Notes: a model not told the origin generated them from the sequence alone. Positions 8,600 through 17,651 are shown, counted from the first letter of the stretch. The stretch is 36,926 bases of DNA from Solirubrobacterales bacterium (GCA_021323175.1 JAJTCK010000018.1:1-36926), one strand, 5' to 3'. Made by a program: numbers and translations.

Positions 8600-11500
8600 C
8601 TAAGCGGGCGCTAACGCCGAGGCCCCCGAAACGCCCTCGGCGAGGGCAATCAGGGCCGCGAGCCGGGCGGCCGGCTCATCCGGGACCGGCAGCGCCACCG
8701 TCTGCTGGCGCCACTCGTACACGGCGCCGTCCACGCGCTCACGCAGCTCTGCGGACTGAGCAGAGTCGAGCGCGATCGGCGAGACCCGTACCCGGCCGCC
8801 GCGGAAGTCGACGTTCCTGGCTCCGGCCGCGCCGAGCTCGATTCGCGCCCTCTGCATCTCCAGCAGGTTCCCCACGGGCTCCGGCAGCGGTCCGAACCTG
8901 TCTCTCAGTTCCCCCCGCAGCGCACGCAGCTCCCCGCCCTCGCGGGCGGCGGCCACCCTGCGGTGGACGTCGATCTTGGCCGCCTCGAATGGCACATAGT
9001 CGGCGGGCACGTACGCGTCCACGTCGATCTCCACCCGGACGGGCTCGCGCTGGGCTTCGCCCTCCTCCCCACCCACGGCTCGCAGCTCCTCGGCGGCGTC
9101 CTCGAGCATCTGGCAGTACAGCTCGAAGCCGACGGCGGCGACGTGCCCGGACTGCTCGTCGCCCAGCAGGTTGCCGGCGCCGCGGATCTCGAGGTCGCGC
9201 ATCGCGACCCGGAAGCCCGAGCCGAGCTCGGTGTTGTCCGACAGCGTCGCCAGGCGGGCGGCGGCGTCGGCGGTCAGGGCGTCCGGCGAGGGGTAGAGCA
9301 GATAGGCGTACGCGCGCTCGCGGCTGCGGCCGACCCGCCCGCGGATCTGGTAGGCCTGGGCGAGGCCAAGCTGGTCGGCGCGCTCGACGATCAGCGTGTT
9401 GGCGCTCGGGATGTCGAGCCCGGACTCGATGATCGTCGTCGCGACCAGGCAGTCGTGCTCGCCGCGGACGAACGACAGCATCGTGGCCTCCAGCTCCAGC
9501 TCGTCCATCTGCCCGTGCGCCTCGGCGAACCTGACGCCCGGGCACTGGGCGCGCAGCCCCTCGGCGGTCTCGTGAATCGTGTCTATCCGGTTGTGTAGGA
9601 AGAAGGCCTGGCCGCCCCGCTCCACTTCGCGGCGAATGGCGCGGCCGACGAGCTCCGCGTCATAGGGCCCGACGTAAGTGCGAACGGGCCGGCGCCCCTC
9701 CGGTGGAGTCTCGATGACCGAGATGTCGCGCAGGCCTGCCAGGGACATCTGGAGCGTGCGCGGTATCGGGGTCGCCGACAGGGACAGGACGTCCACCTTC
9801 AGCTTCAGCTGGCGCAGCAGCTCCTTCTGCTTGACGCCGAAGCGCTGCTCCTCGTCGACGATCATCAGGCCCAAGTCCTTTCCGCGCACGTCGCGCGAGA
9901 GCAGGCGATGGGTGCCGATCAGGACGTCCACCTTGCCCTGCGAGAAGCGCTCGAGGATCTCGCGCACCTCGGCGGGCCTGCGCAGTCGCGAGACCATCTC
10001 GACCGTGAAGGCGGTGTCGGCGAACCGCTCCCTGAAGGTGCCCGCGTGCTGCTGGGCGAGGATCGTGGTCGGGACGAGCATCATCACCTGCTTGCCGTCC
10101 ACCGCGGCCTTGTGGGCCGCTCGCATCGCGACCTCGGTCTTGCCGTACCCGACGTCCCCGCAGATCAGCCGGTCCATCGGGCGCGCACCCTCCATGTCGG
10201 CCTTGACCGCGTCGATCGCCTCGAGCTGGTCGGCCGTTTCGCGATAGGGGAAGGAGGCCTCGAAGCCGAGCTGCCACTCCCCGTCCGGCGAGAAGATGTG
10301 GCCCTTGCGGACCTGCCGCTCGGCGTAGAGGTTCAGCAGCTCGCCGGCCATCTCCTGGGCCGCCCGGCGCGCCCGCGCCTTCATGTTCGTCCAACGCTTG
10401 CCACCGAGCGCGCTCAGCGCCGCCTCGGATCCGTCGGCCCCCACGTAGCGGCTGATCTTCGCCAGCTGGTCAGTAGGGGCGAAGACCCGGTCGCCCCCCT
10501 TGTACTCCAGCTCCAGGTAATCGCGGGTGACGCCTGCGAGCGTCTTCGTGTCGAAGCCCGAGAAGCGGGCGACGCCGTGATCCTCGTGGACGACGAGGTC
10601 ACCCACGCGAAGCTCGACGGCGGCCGCCAGGCGCCGTCCCTGGGACCCGGGGGTGGCGGTCCCGGCCCGGCGCCGGTGAACGAGCCGCGAATACGGGACC
10701 ACCGCAAGCTTCAGCTCCGGCGCCAGGAACCCTTCGCGCAGATGGGCCTCGGCGAAGTTGACGCCGGCCTCCGAGGGCGCCTCGCCGCGCAGCGGCGGCG
10801 CGTCCAGGCGGGCCAGGTTGTAGCGGGCGCGTTCGGCCTCGCCGCCGCGCTCGAAGGCGACCACCGTGCGGTACCCGGAGCGGACGAGCTTCTCCAGCTC
10901 GGCCTCTGCCTCGGCGGGAGTCCGGAACGGAAACTCGGCGCGCTGTGCGCGCAGCGAGTGCTCGCGATCGGCGTCGGTGCCGCTCAGCCGCAGCCCGGCC
11001 CGGCCCTGGAGGCGCTCGTCGACCTCGACGTAGAGGCGCCTGGCGTCCTCGTCGTGCATCGCGGCGGTGACGTCCTCCCAATGGTCGCGTAGGGCACCGG
11101 GGATCTCCTCGAGCTGTGCGATCGCCACGAACGCGTCATCGCCGACCAGGTCCAGGGGCGCGCGGAAGCGCTCGATCGGGATCAGCTCGGCCAGGTCGGG
11201 GCGCTCGGAGTCCTGCTCGGCAGGCCCCTCGCCGTCTGCGTCGGCCCCAGTGCCGCCGTTCGAGGCGACGGCGGGCAGCAGGTCCGCGAGCTCCCGGTGC
11301 TCGGCTCCCAGCTCAGCCGCGGGCGCCAGCTCGACGCGCTCGGCGTCACCCAGGGAGCGCTGGGTGAAGGTCGAGAACCACCGCATGCTCTCGATCTCGT
11401 CCCCGAACAGCTCGATCCGCACGGCCCGCTCCGAGGTCGCCGGAAAGGCGTCCATGATGTCCCCCCGGATCGCGAACTGCCCGCGCTCCTCCACCTGCTC

Positions 11501-12028
11501 GGCGCGCTCGTAGCCGGCCTCGGCGAGCAGCCCCGCCACGTCACCCAGGTCCACCGACTCTCCCGCGTGGAGAGTCAGGCCCTCGGGGCGCAGCTCGGGG
11601 TCGGGTACGGCCTCGGCCAGGGCGACGGCGCCGGCGACGACGACGGGCGGCGGGCCGGTGCCGTCCTCTCCCGCTCCCGCCAGAGCGTCGATGGCGGCCA
11701 GGCGCAGCCCGGCGAGATGCGGAGGCGGGGCGACGTGGGACAGGTAGCCCGTGCCGCGGGAGGGATACAGGTGCACGGGTCTGGGGGCCACGAAGGCCTG
11801 CAGGTCTGATGCGAGGTCGCGGGCGGAGCGGTCATCGGCGGTGACGACGAGCGCCGGCCGGTCCGCGGGCCCGTCGGGGTGCTCGAGCACCGCGGCGAGC
11901 AGATACGGCCGCACCGGGGAGGAGGCGTAGACCTCGACCGGCTCGTCGCCGGACAGGCCGGAGACCAAGGCTCCCAGCGGGGCGTGGGCGTGGGCGATCT
12001 CGAGCAGGGATCTCAGGGGCATCGGCAC
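8600..12028 (-). CDS. mfd: Transcription-repair coupling factor Mfd
   Basis: Mfd is an ATP-driven DNA translocase that removes RNA polymerase stalled at DNA lesions and recruits UvrA. The 1142-residue length matches E. coli Mfd (1148). The order is a UvrB-like N-terminal module (about 1-330), then the CarD-like RNA polymerase-interacting domain (about 470-540, VGDLVVHEDHGVARF...FAPTDQL). The translocase core has Walker A GDVGYGKTEVA (about 622-632), VDEEQRFG (about 720), THRLLS and the TRG/VI region GRVGRSRERAYAYLL. The C-terminal autoinhibitory domain comes last. The start is GTG at 12026-12028, or ATG two codons later. It is transcribed toward the parvulin-like gene and mazG. The upstream 313 bases hold only a transporter remnant. 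Confidence 0.97.
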   Translation of the reverse strand: MPMPLRSLLEIAHAHAPLGALVSGLSGDEPVEVYASSPVRPYLLAAVLEHPDGPADRPALVVTADDRSARDLASDLQAFVAPRPVHLYPSRGTGYLSHVAPPPHLAGLRLAAIDALAGAGEDGTGPPPVVVAGAVALAEAVPDPELRPEGLTLHAGESVDLGDVAGLLAEAGYERAEQVEERGQFAIRGDIMDAFPATSERAVRIELFGDEIESMRWFSTFTQRSLGDAERVELAPAAELGAEHRELADLLPAVASNGGTGADADGEGPAEQDSERPDLAELIPIERFRAPLDLVGDDAFVAIAQLEEIPGALRDHWEDVTAAMHDEDARRLYVEVDERLQGRAGLRLSGTDADREHSLRAQRAEFPFRTPAEAEAELEKLVRSGYRTVVAFERGGEAERARYNLARLDAPPLRGEAPSEAGVNFAEAHLREGFLAPELKLAVVPYSRLVHRRRAGTATPGSQGRRLAAAVELRVGDLVVHEDHGVARFSGFDTKTLAGVTRDYLELEYKGGDRVFAPTDQLAKISRYVGADGSEAALSALGGKRWTNMKARARRAAQEMAGELLNLYAERQVRKGHIFSPDGEWQLGFEASFPYRETADQLEAIDAVKADMEGARPMDRLICGDVGYGKTEVAMRAAHKAAVDGKQVMMLVPTTILAQQHAGTFRERFADTAFTVEMVSRLRRPAEVREILERFSQGKVDVLIGTHRLLSRDVRGKDLGLMIVDEEQRFGVKQKELLRQLKLKVDVLSLSATPIPRTLQMSLAGLRDISVIETPPEGRRPVRTYVGPYDAELVGRAIRREVERGGQAFFLHNRIDTIHETAEGLRAQCPGVRFAEAHGQMDELELEATMLSFVRGEHDCLVATTIIESGLDIPSANTLIVERADQLGLAQAYQIRGRVGRSRERAYAYLLYPSPDALTADAAARLATLSDNTELGSGFRVAMRDLEIRGAGNLLGDEQSGHVAAVGFELYCQMLEDAAEELRAVGGEEGEAQREPVRVEIDVDAYVPADYVPFEAAKIDVHRRVAAAREGGELRALRGELRDRFGPLPEPVGNLLEMQRARIELGAAGARNVDFRGGRVRVSPIALDSAQSAELRERVDGAVYEWRQQTVALPVPDEPAARLAALIALAEGVSGASALAPA

Positions 12029-12108
12029 TCGCCGGGCAGACGCCGCGGCCGGATCGTGCGATCCGGTCCGCGCGGCGCCGAAGCACCGGCTCGATCGATC
12101 CTAGCTGG

Positions 12109-12341
12109 GTGCCTCAGAGGCCCGGCCAGGGTAGGAACCAGGCTGGAGGGCGTCCGCGACCGCTTCATGCGGTCGTGAAACTGCTCGGCGGCGCCTACCT
12201 CGTCTGGCTGGGCGTTCAGGCCTGGCGCGCCTCGATGCGGGAGGGCGGACCCGGCGCGGTGGACGACAGCGAGGCCGGCTGGATGCTCGGTCCCGCGAGG
12301 CGCTCCACGGGCGGCCGACCTGTAGGCGTCGCTTGGCCGCT
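12109..12341 (+). pseudogene. Remnant of a LysE/RhtB-family amino-acid exporter
   Basis: The 313-base gap between mfd (starts 12028) and the hydratase gene (ends 12342) contains no intact gene. On the plus strand, about 12174-12234 encodes VVKLLGGAYLVWLGVQAWRAS. This matches the third membrane helix of LysE/RhtB exporters (consensus KLLGAAYLLWLG...LRS). The sequence before and after in this frame does not continue the family, so both flanks appear to have been lost. It is best read as a short relic of a decayed transporter gene. The open frame here is otherwise uninformative and runs into the oppositely oriented hydratase gene. The identification rests on about 21 residues only. Confidence 0.5.
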
Positions 12342-13073
12342 CTACTCGCGGTGCGGCAGACCCGGGCCCGTGCGCTCCCATTCGACCTGACCCCTGCCCT
12401 CCTCGGCGGAGCGGTCGACCACGCCGTCCCAGTCGAGCAGCATCCGCTTGACGCGCGACACCGACTCCGGCGGCAGGGCAGCCACCTCCGTGGCCAGCCC
12501 AAGAGCGGCGTCCTCGGTGCGGGCCGCCGGGGCGACCCGGTGGACCAGGCCCAGGCGCAGCGCCTCGTCGGCGCTCACGTTGCGCGAGGTGAGCAGCAGG
12601 TACTTCGCGGTCGAGAGGCCGCACAGGGTGACCAGGCGGGCCGGGCCCACCGGAACGCCGAGCTCCGCGCCCGGGAACTTCAGCCGCAGGTTGCCGCCGG
12701 CGACGCGCAGGTCGCATGCGACCGCGATCTCCGCCCCTCCCCCGACCACGGAGCCATGACAGGCCGCCACCGTCGGCTTCGGAAACGCGGTGAGCTGGTC
12801 GTAGACGTCGGCGAACAGCTGCATGCGCCGAACCTTGCCCTCGTCGTCCAGCTGCTCGCGGACGTCGGCGCCGGCCGACAGGCCCAGGTGGTCGTTGGAG
12901 GAGACGACGAGCACCCGCACGGCGTCGTCCTCGCGGGCGGCGGCTAGGTGGGCCAGCATCTCATCGAGCATCGAGGTGTTGATCGCGTTGCGGGCCTTCT
13001 CCCGCTCCAGCCGGAGCAGTGCCACTCCTACCTCATCCACGGCGTAGCTGGTCAAGTTCTCGGGCTTGGTCAC
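12342..13073 (-). CDS. Enoyl-CoA hydratase/isomerase (crotonase) family protein
   Basis: The 243-residue product is a crotonase-fold protein. It has the first oxyanion-hole segment LSAGADVRE (about 66-73) and the second, KPTVAACHGSVVGGGAEIAVACD (about 99-121). The Glu pair of true hydratases is present: E115 in GGGAEIA and E137 in FPGAELG. The expected reaction is reversible hydration of 2-enoyl-CoA in fatty-acid or amino-acid degradation; the substrate is not evident. The start is GTG at 13071-13073, overlapping the stop of pth by 4 bases (GTGA), so the two are probably translationally coupled. Crotonase genes are not a usual part of the pth-mfd interval, so this is a lineage-specific insertion into the housekeeping operon. 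Confidence 0.88.
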   Translation of the reverse strand: MTKPENLTSYAVDEVGVALLRLEREKARNAINTSMLDEMLAHLAAAREDDAVRVLVVSSNDHLGLSAGADVREQLDDEGKVRRMQLFADVYDQLTAFPKPTVAACHGSVVGGGAEIAVACDLRVAGGNLRLKFPGAELGVPVGPARLVTLCGLSTAKYLLLTSRNVSADEALRLGLVHRVAPAARTEDAALGLATEVAALPPESVSRVKRMLLDWDGVVDRSAEEGRGQVEWERTGPGLPHRE

Positions 13074-13648
13074 CCTCGCTCCATCTCCCTCTGGCCCTCC
13101 CCCTCGGGCGGCTCGGCCGTGATCCGCTCGATCAGGGCCTCGGCCTCGTCGGCGGCTCCCCCGACCAGCGCCGCGACCTCCTCGCGCGGCTCGCTGAAGC
13201 GGCCGAGCACATGGGCGGAGACGATCTGGGGGTCCGTGGTGTCCGGGCGCCCCACCCCCGCCCGGACTCGCCAGAACCCGGGTCCGCCCAGGCCGCGGCC
13301 CAGGCTCTTCAGCCCGTTGTGGCCCGCCAGTCCTCCGCCCAGCCTGCTGCGCACCTCCCCGAAGGGCAGATCGATCTCGTCGTGCAACACCACGATCCGC
13401 TCCGGCGGGACCCCCAGCGCTCCGCGGGCCGGCCCTGCCGAGTCCCCGCTCTCGTTCATGTAGGTCTGGGGCAGCAGCACGGCGACCCTGGGTCCACCGG
13501 GGCCGGTGCGGCCCTGTGCGATCAGGCCGCGGAAGCGCTCGCGCGCGCGAGGCAGCTGCCAGCGCCGGGTGAGCTCGGCGGCGATCTCGAAGCCGACGTT
13601 GTGCCGTGTGCCGGCGTAGCGGTCGCCGGGGTTGCCCAGGCCGATCAC
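13070..13648 (-). CDS. pth: Peptidyl-tRNA hydrolase
   Basis: Pth releases peptides from prematurely dissociated peptidyl-tRNA. Conserved elements are IGLGNPGDRY, the catalytic His in GTRHNVGF (H16 from the GTG start), TYMNESG (N65), HDEIDLPFG (D93) and GGLAGHNGLKS. The C-terminal tail is charged. The assigned start is GTG at 13648, but the family normally has two or three more residues of the first strand (LIVGLGNPG), and here VLVIGLGNPG is encoded. Translation may therefore begin further upstream at a non-standard codon, since the frame is open back to the rplY stop at 13727. It sits between rplY and the hydratase gene, whose start overlaps its stop. Confidence 0.93.
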   Translation of the reverse strand: MIGLGNPGDRYAGTRHNVGFEIAAELTRRWQLPRARERFRGLIAQGRTGPGGPRVAVLLPQTYMNESGDSAGPARGALGVPPERIVVLHDEIDLPFGEVRSRLGGGLAGHNGLKSLGRGLGGPGFWRVRAGVGRPDTTDPQIVSAHVLGRFSEPREEVAALVGGAADEAEALIERITAEPPEGEGQREMERG

Positions 13649-13726
13649 GAGGACGTCGGCCCGCCCGCCGGAACCACCCTGCTGCCGGTCCCGCCGCTCG
13701 CGGCGGCGGCCGAACAGCGCCAGCGG

Positions 13727-14455
13727 CTAGCTCTCCCCGCCGGAGTCGCCGCCGCCATCGCCGGAATCTCCGCCCTCCGGAACCTCGTCGCCCTCGGCGG
13801 GCTCCTCGCCCTCGGGGGCCTCGATTGGCTCGCCGTCCTCGCCGACCAGCTCGGCCTCCTCCTCCAGCTCGGGCTCGGGCTCCTCCTCGACGCGCGGGGG
13901 GCTGAGAGTCGCGATCGTGATCTCCTCGGGGTCGTCGACCACGAACGCGGTGTCGTCGGGGGGCGTCACGGTCGCGAGGCTGATCGTGTCGTTGATCGCC
14001 ATCTCGGACACGTCCACCGTGATCCGCTCGGGGATGTCGGTGGGTAGGGCCTCGACGGTGATCTCGCGGGTGACGTGCTCCAGCACGCCGCCCTCGCGCA
14101 CGCCGGGGGCCTGCTCGGTTCCCTCCAGCTCGATCGCGACCTCGGACTGAATCTTCTCGTCCAGGCGCACCTCGAGGAAGTCGAGGTGCAGGACGTCGCC
14201 GCGGAGCGGGTGGTGCTGCTGCTCCTTGATCACGACCGGCATGGCGTCGGTTCCGTCGATCTTCAGGTCGAGCAGCGCGTGGTCCTCGCTGAGGAGGGAG
14301 CGGAGGTCGCGCTCGGACACCTGGAAGGCACGCGCCTCTCCGCCGTGTCCGTACACGACCCCGGGCACCACCCCTTCGCGACGCAGGCGGCGCGTGGCGC
14401 GCGAACCGAACTGCTCGCGGGCGGTGACTGTGAGTGTCGGGCGGTCTGATGCCAT
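13727..14455 (-). CDS. rplY: 50S ribosomal protein bL25, CTC (general stress protein) form
   Basis: bL25 binds 5S rRNA. The 242-residue product is the long CTC form: an L25 domain (about 1-95, with RRLRREGVVPGVVYG and HHPLRGDVLHLDF), then a C-terminal beta domain (about 95-185, PTDIPERITVDVSEM). The last ~55 residues are an acidic Glu/Gly/Asp-rich tail. The ATG is at 14453-14455 (MASDRPTL). The longer open frame upstream is chance and overlaps the divergent UbiB gene. It precedes pth, the standard bacterial pairing, and only 79 bases separate it from the divergently transcribed UbiB-family gene, so the promoters of both must lie there. Confidence 0.93.
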   Translation of the reverse strand: MASDRPTLTVTAREQFGSRATRRLRREGVVPGVVYGHGGEARAFQVSERDLRSLLSEDHALLDLKIDGTDAMPVVIKEQQHHPLRGDVLHLDFLEVRLDEKIQSEVAIELEGTEQAPGVREGGVLEHVTREITVEALPTDIPERITVDVSEMAINDTISLATVTPPDDTAFVVDDPEEITIATLSPPRVEEEPEPELEEEAELVGEDGEPIEAPEGEEPAEGDEVPEGGDSGDGGGDSGGES

Positions 14456-14525
14456 GGTGGTTGCCCGGCCGGCGGCCGAGGTAGCCGATCTGGGAAGGTG
14501 CGTAGCGGGCCAGGATAGAAAATGT

Positions 14526-14530
14526 GAGGA
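14526..14530 (+). promoter_or_regulatory. Ribosome binding site for the UbiB-family gene
   Basis: GAGGA at 14526-14530 lies 4 bases before the ATG at 14535. It fixes the start of the UbiB-family gene there, against the much longer open frame that begins upstream inside rplY on the opposite strand. Confidence 0.6.
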
Positions 14531-14534
14531 CCCA

Positions 14535-16175
14535 ATGAGCCCCGAGGGCGATGACAAACGAGACGGCGAGCGCCGGGGTATCCAGGTTCCCTGGATGAAG
14601 AAGCGCGAGGAAGGCGCTCCACCGCCCGCGTCCGACGCTGCCGAGCCCGATTCCGAGATCCCGGATGAGCCCCCGGAGGTGGCCGGCGAAGCGCCTCCGC
14701 CGGGGTCCTCCCCCGGCGAGGAGCATCCGGCGGGGGAGGACGCAGGCCGCGACGAGGCTGGGACCATTCCGTCCAGCAGGCTGGGGCGCTCGGCCAGGCT
14801 CGGGGCTGCGATCGGGGGCCAGGCCACGAAGTACGCCGGCACGGCCGCGGCGAACCTGGCGCGTTCCGAGGAGAAGGCCCAGGAGCGGACGGAGACGCGG
14901 CACCTGGAGGCCGCGCTGAAGATGGTCTCGGTGCTGGGCGAGATGAAGGGGGCCGCGATGAAGATCGGCCAGATGGCCTCGTTCATCGACATCGACTTCC
15001 TGCCACCCGAGTACCGGGAGATCTACCAGGAGGAGCTGGCCAGGCTGCGCTCGCAGGCCCCCGCCATGCCATGGGAGAAGGTGCGAGAGATCCTGGTGGA
15101 GGAGTACGACGGCAAGGCCCCCGAGAACGTGTTCGCCGAGATCGAGCGCGAGGCGTTCGCGGCAGCCTCGATCGGGCAGGTCCACCGCGCGACCCTCCAC
15201 GACGGCAGCGTCGCCGCGGTCAAGGTGCAGTACCCCGGGATCGCCGAGGCGCTGGAGTCCGACCTGGCGAACGCCGGGATCATCGTGAGGGTCGCGAAAG
15301 CGCTCGCCCCGGGGCTGGACGCGAAGGCGGTCGCGGGCGAGCTCCGCGAGCGTGTACTCGAGGAGCTGGACTACGAGTACGAGGCCCAGAACCAGAGGGC
15401 GTTCGCGCGCGCCTACGACGGCCATCCCTTCATCCACGTTCCCAAGGTCCATTCCCGGCTCTCGCGCCGCCGTGTCCTGGTCAGCGAGTACGTCGATGGC
15501 CTGCCCTTCGAGCAGGTCAAGGAGCTGCCCCAGGAGGAGCGGGACATCTTCGGGGAGATCGTCTTCCGCTTCTGTTTCGGGTCGATCTACCACCTGCAGC
15601 ACTTCAACGCCGACACCCACCCGGGGAACTACCTTCTGATGGACGACGGCCGGGTCGCCTTCCTCGACTTCGGCATGACGAAGCGGCTCGCGCCCGAGCA
15701 GATCATGATGGAGCAGCGGGCGCTGGATGCCGCCTTTCGCGACGACCCTGGCACGCTGCGCGAGGCGCTCGACGAAATCGGGTTCCTGCACGATCCCGAG
15801 GCGATCGACGCAGAGCGGCTGATGGAGCACGTCAAGTTCGTCGGCGGCTGGTACATGGAGGACGTCGAGCTCGAGATCACCTCCGAGCGGGTCATGAAGA
15901 TGATCGAGGTGACGTCCGACCCGCGCTCGGACTTCTATGACCTCGTGCGCAAGGAGGCGGTGCCGGCCGACGAGCTGATGGGGCGGCGGATGGAGACGGG
16001 CTTGCTGGCCGTGCTCGCGCAGTTGCGGGCGACCGCCAACTGGCACCTGATCATGCGCGAGTGGGTCTACGGGGACCCCGCCTCAACGGTGCTCGGCGAG
16101 GCGGACTGGCGCTACTTCGAGCAGCGTGGCACCTCGCAGACTCCGGGCCTGGCCGACCGCAGCCGCTCCGGCTAG
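14535..16175 (+). CDS. ABC1/UbiB-family atypical protein kinase-like ATPase
   Basis: The 546-residue product has a disordered acidic/Pro-rich N-terminus (1-75) and a UbiB core. Signatures are the KxGQ motif (K143 in MKIGQMAS), the Ala-rich nucleotide loop AAASIGQVHRA (about 210-220), VAAVKVQYPGI with the conserved Lys, ADTHPGNYLL (about 356-365) and FLDFGM (about 376). Family members are ATPases tied to lipid or quinone homeostasis. No C-terminal membrane helices are evident, so it is closer to the soluble actinobacterial/archaeal type. The start is supported by GAGGA 4 bases upstream. It is transcribed away from rplY, and its stop overlaps that of the convergent GDPD gene (CTAG). It interrupts the otherwise minus-strand housekeeping block. 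Confidence 0.9.
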   Translation: MSPEGDDKRDGERRGIQVPWMKKREEGAPPPASDAAEPDSEIPDEPPEVAGEAPPPGSSPGEEHPAGEDAGRDEAGTIPSSRLGRSARLGAAIGGQATKYAGTAAANLARSEEKAQERTETRHLEAALKMVSVLGEMKGAAMKIGQMASFIDIDFLPPEYREIYQEELARLRSQAPAMPWEKVREILVEEYDGKAPENVFAEIEREAFAAASIGQVHRATLHDGSVAAVKVQYPGIAEALESDLANAGIIVRVAKALAPGLDAKAVAGELRERVLEELDYEYEAQNQRAFARAYDGHPFIHVPKVHSRLSRRRVLVSEYVDGLPFEQVKELPQEERDIFGEIVFRFCFGSIYHLQHFNADTHPGNYLLMDDGRVAFLDFGMTKRLAPEQIMMEQRALDAAFRDDPGTLREALDEIGFLHDPEAIDAERLMEHVKFVGGWYMEDVELEITSERVMKMIEVTSDPRSDFYDLVRKEAVPADELMGRRMETGLLAVLAQLRATANWHLIMREWVYGDPASTVLGEADWRYFEQRGTSQTPGLADRSRSG

Positions 16176-17125
16176 TCCTTCTCGGCCTTGACGCCGTCCT
16201 TGCCGGCTTCCTCGCTCTCGGCGTCGGCGCTACCCCTGTCGGCCTCGGTGTTCCGTCCCTTGGGCTCGGCGTTGACGGCCTCGGGCTCGGCGTCGCCCTC
16301 GCCGGACGGGCCGACGTCCTCCTCCTGGGCCGGCTCCGAAGCGTCACCCTGCGCGATCCGCTCCGCCTGCGCGAACAGCCGCGGGTCGTTGGTGCAGACG
16401 CCGTCGACGCCCATCTGAAGCAGCTCCGTCATGCGGCCCAGGTCATCCACCGTCCAGGCGATCAGCTCGACCCCCGCGTCGTTCGCGGCACGGACCAGGC
16501 GCGGCGTGGCGATGGGGTGATAGACCCAGACGGCGTCCACGTCGAGGTCGGGTGCCCTGCGGGCGAGATGCCTGGGGAACCGCCTGCGCAGGGCGGCGAC
16601 GCCCGCGGCCACGCCGGGCGACGCCCAGCGGCTGCGGGTCCAGTCCCGGCGGGTCTTGGGGAACGTCCACCCCAGCCGCATGTCGGGCTCGAGCTGGCGC
16701 AGCTTGGTCAGGCTCGAAATCTCCATCGTCGAAACCATCGCGCGCTCGATCATCCCGTGGCCGGCCAGGGCGCCGGCGAGCTCGGCCTCGCGGCCGGGGA
16801 GCTTCAGGTCGCAGTCGACCTCGACCTCGTCCAGGGGAGGCTCGAGGAACGCGGTCAGCGCCTCGGACAGGGTCAGGGGCTTGCGCGCCAGGGCGTCGCG
16901 CTGGTCGTGGGCCACCACCAGGCGGCCCTCGCGGTCGCGCAGGACGTCGAGCTCGATCATGTCGACACCGGCGTCCACGGCGGCCTCGAAGCTCGCAAGG
17001 GTGTTGCCCTCGGCGATCGCGTCGGCGCCCTTGTGACCCACACGCCGGTAGGCGGGGGCCTCCGGGTGCGGGGACTTCTGCCCTGGGGCCTCCTGTTCCT
17101 GCTCTTCCTCGGTCGTTTCGGCCAT
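16172..17125 (-). CDS. Glycerophosphodiester phosphodiesterase
   Basis: Enzymes of this family hydrolyse glycerophosphodiesters to glycerol-3-phosphate and an alcohol. The 317-residue product has the GDPD signatures: catalytic H31 in VGHKGADAI, metal ligands E58 and D60 in MIELDV, and catalytic H73 in VVAHD. VDCDLKLPG follows, and later strands AVWVYHP, LIAWTVDD and GVDGVCTNDP complete the TIM barrel (about 27-265). The first motif is HKG rather than the commoner HRG. An acidic, low-complexity tail fills residues 266-317. There is no signal peptide, so a cytoplasmic location is likely. It is convergent with the UbiB-family gene, with overlapping stops, and divergent from the lipoprotein gene. 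Pairing with a UbiB protein hints at lipid turnover, but that is inference. Confidence 0.9.
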   Translation of the reverse strand: MAETTEEEQEQEAPGQKSPHPEAPAYRRVGHKGADAIAEGNTLASFEAAVDAGVDMIELDVLRDREGRLVVAHDQRDALARKPLTLSEALTAFLEPPLDEVEVDCDLKLPGREAELAGALAGHGMIERAMVSTMEISSLTKLRQLEPDMRLGWTFPKTRRDWTRSRWASPGVAAGVAALRRRFPRHLARRAPDLDVDAVWVYHPIATPRLVRAANDAGVELIAWTVDDLGRMTELLQMGVDGVCTNDPRLFAQAERIAQGDASEPAQEEDVGPSGEGDAEPEAVNAEPKGRNTEADRGSADAESEEAGKDGVKAEKD

Positions 17126-17235
17126 CGAGAATCAGGCTACGCAAATTTGGGTGGGCTCGAGTAACGGACGCAAATGGCCGCGCGAACCGGCTCTGTTGTT
17201 AGGTTGCGGTGAGATTGGTCCCCGGGGAATACTGA

Positions 17236-17613
17236 ATGGGACGCAAGCTGACATCGCTGGTCTGCGCCGTCGCGCTCGCGGCCGCCGCCGGCTGCGGGGA
17301 AACCGACGAGGAGCAGGCGCGCGAAGTCGCCCAGGATTACGTCGAGGCGAGCAATGCGCGGAACTTCCAAGCCGTGTGCGACCTCTACTCCGAGCAGTTC
17401 ATCGAGGAGCTGGAGGCGACCGATTGCCCCGCGTTCGTGAAGGAGAACAGCTCGGGCGCCGATAGTGAGTTATCGCTGGTGGACGTCAGGGTCAGCGACG
17501 AGACCGCGACCGCCGACATCGACGTCGTCAGCGAGGGCGGCGGACCTATTCGCGTCGGCCTGCGCCTGGAGCGCAACCCTGACGACGAGTGGGAGATCGT
17601 GGGCCTCCAGTAG
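17236..17613 (+). CDS. Small secreted lipoprotein, NTF2-like/DUF4878-type fold
   Basis: The 125-residue product starts MGRKLTSL and has a short hydrophobic core ending in the lipobox AAAAGC (Cys at about 20). It is therefore predicted to be an acylated lipoprotein on the outer face of the membrane. The mature part, EQAREVAQDYVEASNARNFQAVCDLYSEQFIEEL, then a beta-rich end (GGPIRVGLRLERNPDDEWEIVGLQ), has the helix-then-sheet pattern of NTF2-like/DUF4878 proteins. No catalytic residues are evident. It has two mature Cys that could pair (in AVCDLY and TDCPAF). It lies alone on the plus strand between prs and GDPD. Upstream (17219-17228) is the perfect 10-base palindrome TCCCCGGGGA. The function is unknown. 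Confidence 0.8.
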   Translation: MGRKLTSLVCAVALAAAAGCGETDEEQAREVAQDYVEASNARNFQAVCDLYSEQFIEELEATDCPAFVKENSSGADSELSLVDVRVSDETATADIDVVSEGGGPIRVGLRLERNPDDEWEIVGLQ

Positions 17614-17651
17614 CCCGGCGACCCCGCGACAGGGTTGCCACGTGGCCGGCG

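Noticed and set aside
14226-14534. N-terminal extension of the UbiB-family gene
   Set aside because: The upstream frame overlaps rplY on the other strand, lacks similarity, and a ribosome binding site fits the ATG at 14535.
12342-16046. A single 1234-codon open frame on the minus strand spanning the hydratase, pth, rplY and UbiB genes
   Set aside because: Only its last 244 codons (the hydratase) encode a recognisable protein. The rest is antisense or out of frame to pth, rplY and the UbiB-family gene, and stays open because of the GC-rich third positions.
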